In this document: positions 5,327 through 5,720 of the stretch, piece after piece
How positions within the stretch are numbered: the first letter of the stretch is position 1
Layout: every line of letters starts with the position of its first letter
From: Planctomycetota bacterium
Lineage (GTDB): Bacteria > JAJVIF01 > JAPKYR01
DNA length: 5,720 nt
Assembly: GCA_030673355.1 (NCBI GenBank)
Contig: DAOVJF010000197.1
Span: forward strand, 1-5,720
Direction: 5' to 3'
The notes under the pieces: model-generated
Database searches by the model: none
What the model was told of the DNA's origin: nothing
Seen by the model: only the letters and a program-made list of their open reading frames with translations
Made by a program: the position numbers and the translations under genes

Positions 5327-5720
5327 ATGAAAGCACGTGTATGTATATTACTGATTATTTTCACGACAATGGTCACATTACTAGGATTTAGCAATGCAAA
5401 CTCAAGTATTCAGAAGGATGTGTATTCCTCTAGTGACTCTAACATCTATGCGGATGCGGAGACCCAACTTGTTATAAGGCTATTGACAAATCCTGACCCT
5501 GAACGCCGTTATATCGGCATGAAACTTGCAGAAGTCCTTGATGTACCCCGCGAGATACTACGTCCATTTCTACTGGCAATTACAACTAATATTTCATATT
5601 GGATATATTCTATCTATGCCATTTTAACAATGGCAGATCTGGGTATTCTCGAAGAAAATGACATCTACTTGTTAAATGTAGTTAATGTTCCTTACTACCG
5701 TGCAGATATGGTAGAAGCAA
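5327..5720 (+). CDS. Secreted, possibly HEAT-like helical protein (3' end beyond window); candidate immunity partner
   Basis: The frame is open from ATG 5327 through the window end (131 codons seen), so the gene is partial here. AAAGGAG (5314-5320) lies 6 bases before the ATG and overlaps the TAA of the RHS-tip gene, implying joint expression. Residues 1-24 are a signal peptide (KAR, a hydrophobic stretch 7-21, likely cleavage SNA|NS). There is no lipobox; the only cysteine, C6, is in the signal. The mature part is helical: LVIRLLTNPDPERRYIGMKL (48-67) has the DPxxR turn pattern of HEAT repeats, and a second similar unit may begin at NVPYYRADMVEA (120-131). A hydrophobic stretch (81-100, with Trp and several Tyr) could be a buried helix. 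Codon use is AT-rich like the C-terminal part of the preceding gene, suggesting they arrived together. Function is not recognisable; immunity against the preceding tip is a positional guess. Confidence 0.72.
   Translation, partial: MKARVCILLIIFTTMVTLLGFSNANSSIQKDVYSSSDSNIYADAETQLVIRLLTNPDPERRYIGMKLAEVLDVPREILRPFLLAITTNISYWIYSIYAILTMADLGILEENDIYLLNVVNVPYYRADMVEA

Noticed and set aside
5203..5391. A 62-codon plus-strand frame bridging the two AT-rich genes
   Set aside because: It overlaps both genes out of frame, and the downstream frame from 5327 has a strong ribosome site and a signal peptide.
1..5720. tRNA, rRNA or riboswitch
   Set aside because: No cloverleaf, rRNA-like stretch or recognisable riboswitch core was seen in the intergenic regions by eye.

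Overview
The window is bacterial DNA: compact genes with Shine-Dalgarno sites, an ATGA-coupled gene pair, a sigma70-type promoter, and the bacterial families GrpB, MarR and NapH/NosR-type polyferredoxin. I cannot name the species. The abundance of palindromic intergenic repeats and an orphan RHS piece suggest a repeat-rich, environmental lineage, but that is inference.

Layout. Positions 1-272 hold a tandem 65-bp repeat array. It ends in a perfect 31-bp inverted repeat and a degraded inverted copy that supplies the last codons and stop of a GrpB-family gene (253-849, minus strand). A short divergent intergenic region (850-1024) carries a near-consensus promoter (TTGACA, 17 bp, TAGAAT) with a near-perfect 21-bp palindrome on its start point. 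This drives a MarR-family regulator (1025-1483) and, through a 4-base overlap, a SAM-dependent methyltransferase (1480-2052). The arrangement reads as an autoregulated two-gene operon.

Positions 2156-3790 encode an exported-then-membrane polyferredoxin. Its C-terminal half is a NapH/NosR-like electron-transfer module: four membrane segments, two CxxxCP motifs and two 4Fe-4S clusters. Its N-terminal half is a signal peptide and three gapless 52-residue repeats, the first two separated by a slippage-prone (V-P-G-G)n linker. This is the NosR plan (outside sensor or donor domain joined to an inside iron-sulfur module), with a repeat domain where NosR has its FMN domain.

Positions 3791-3992 are a cluster of palindromes, two sharing the core AGCTTCCAGCT, followed by an extended -10 promoter. 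Positions 3993-5315 look like an orphan RHS tip: a decayed RHS core of about 160 residues joined to an AT-rich C-terminal region with 20 cysteines. Base composition changes abruptly at the junction, from 67% GC at 4381-4440 to 28% at 4741-4800 by hand count. Twelve bases after its stop, with a strong Shine-Dalgarno site, starts a second AT-rich gene (5327 to beyond the window end) for a secreted, helical, possibly HEAT-like protein. The pair has the geometry of a polymorphic toxin tip and its immunity gene, but neither C-terminal domain is one I recognise. This is the best candidate here for something undescribed.
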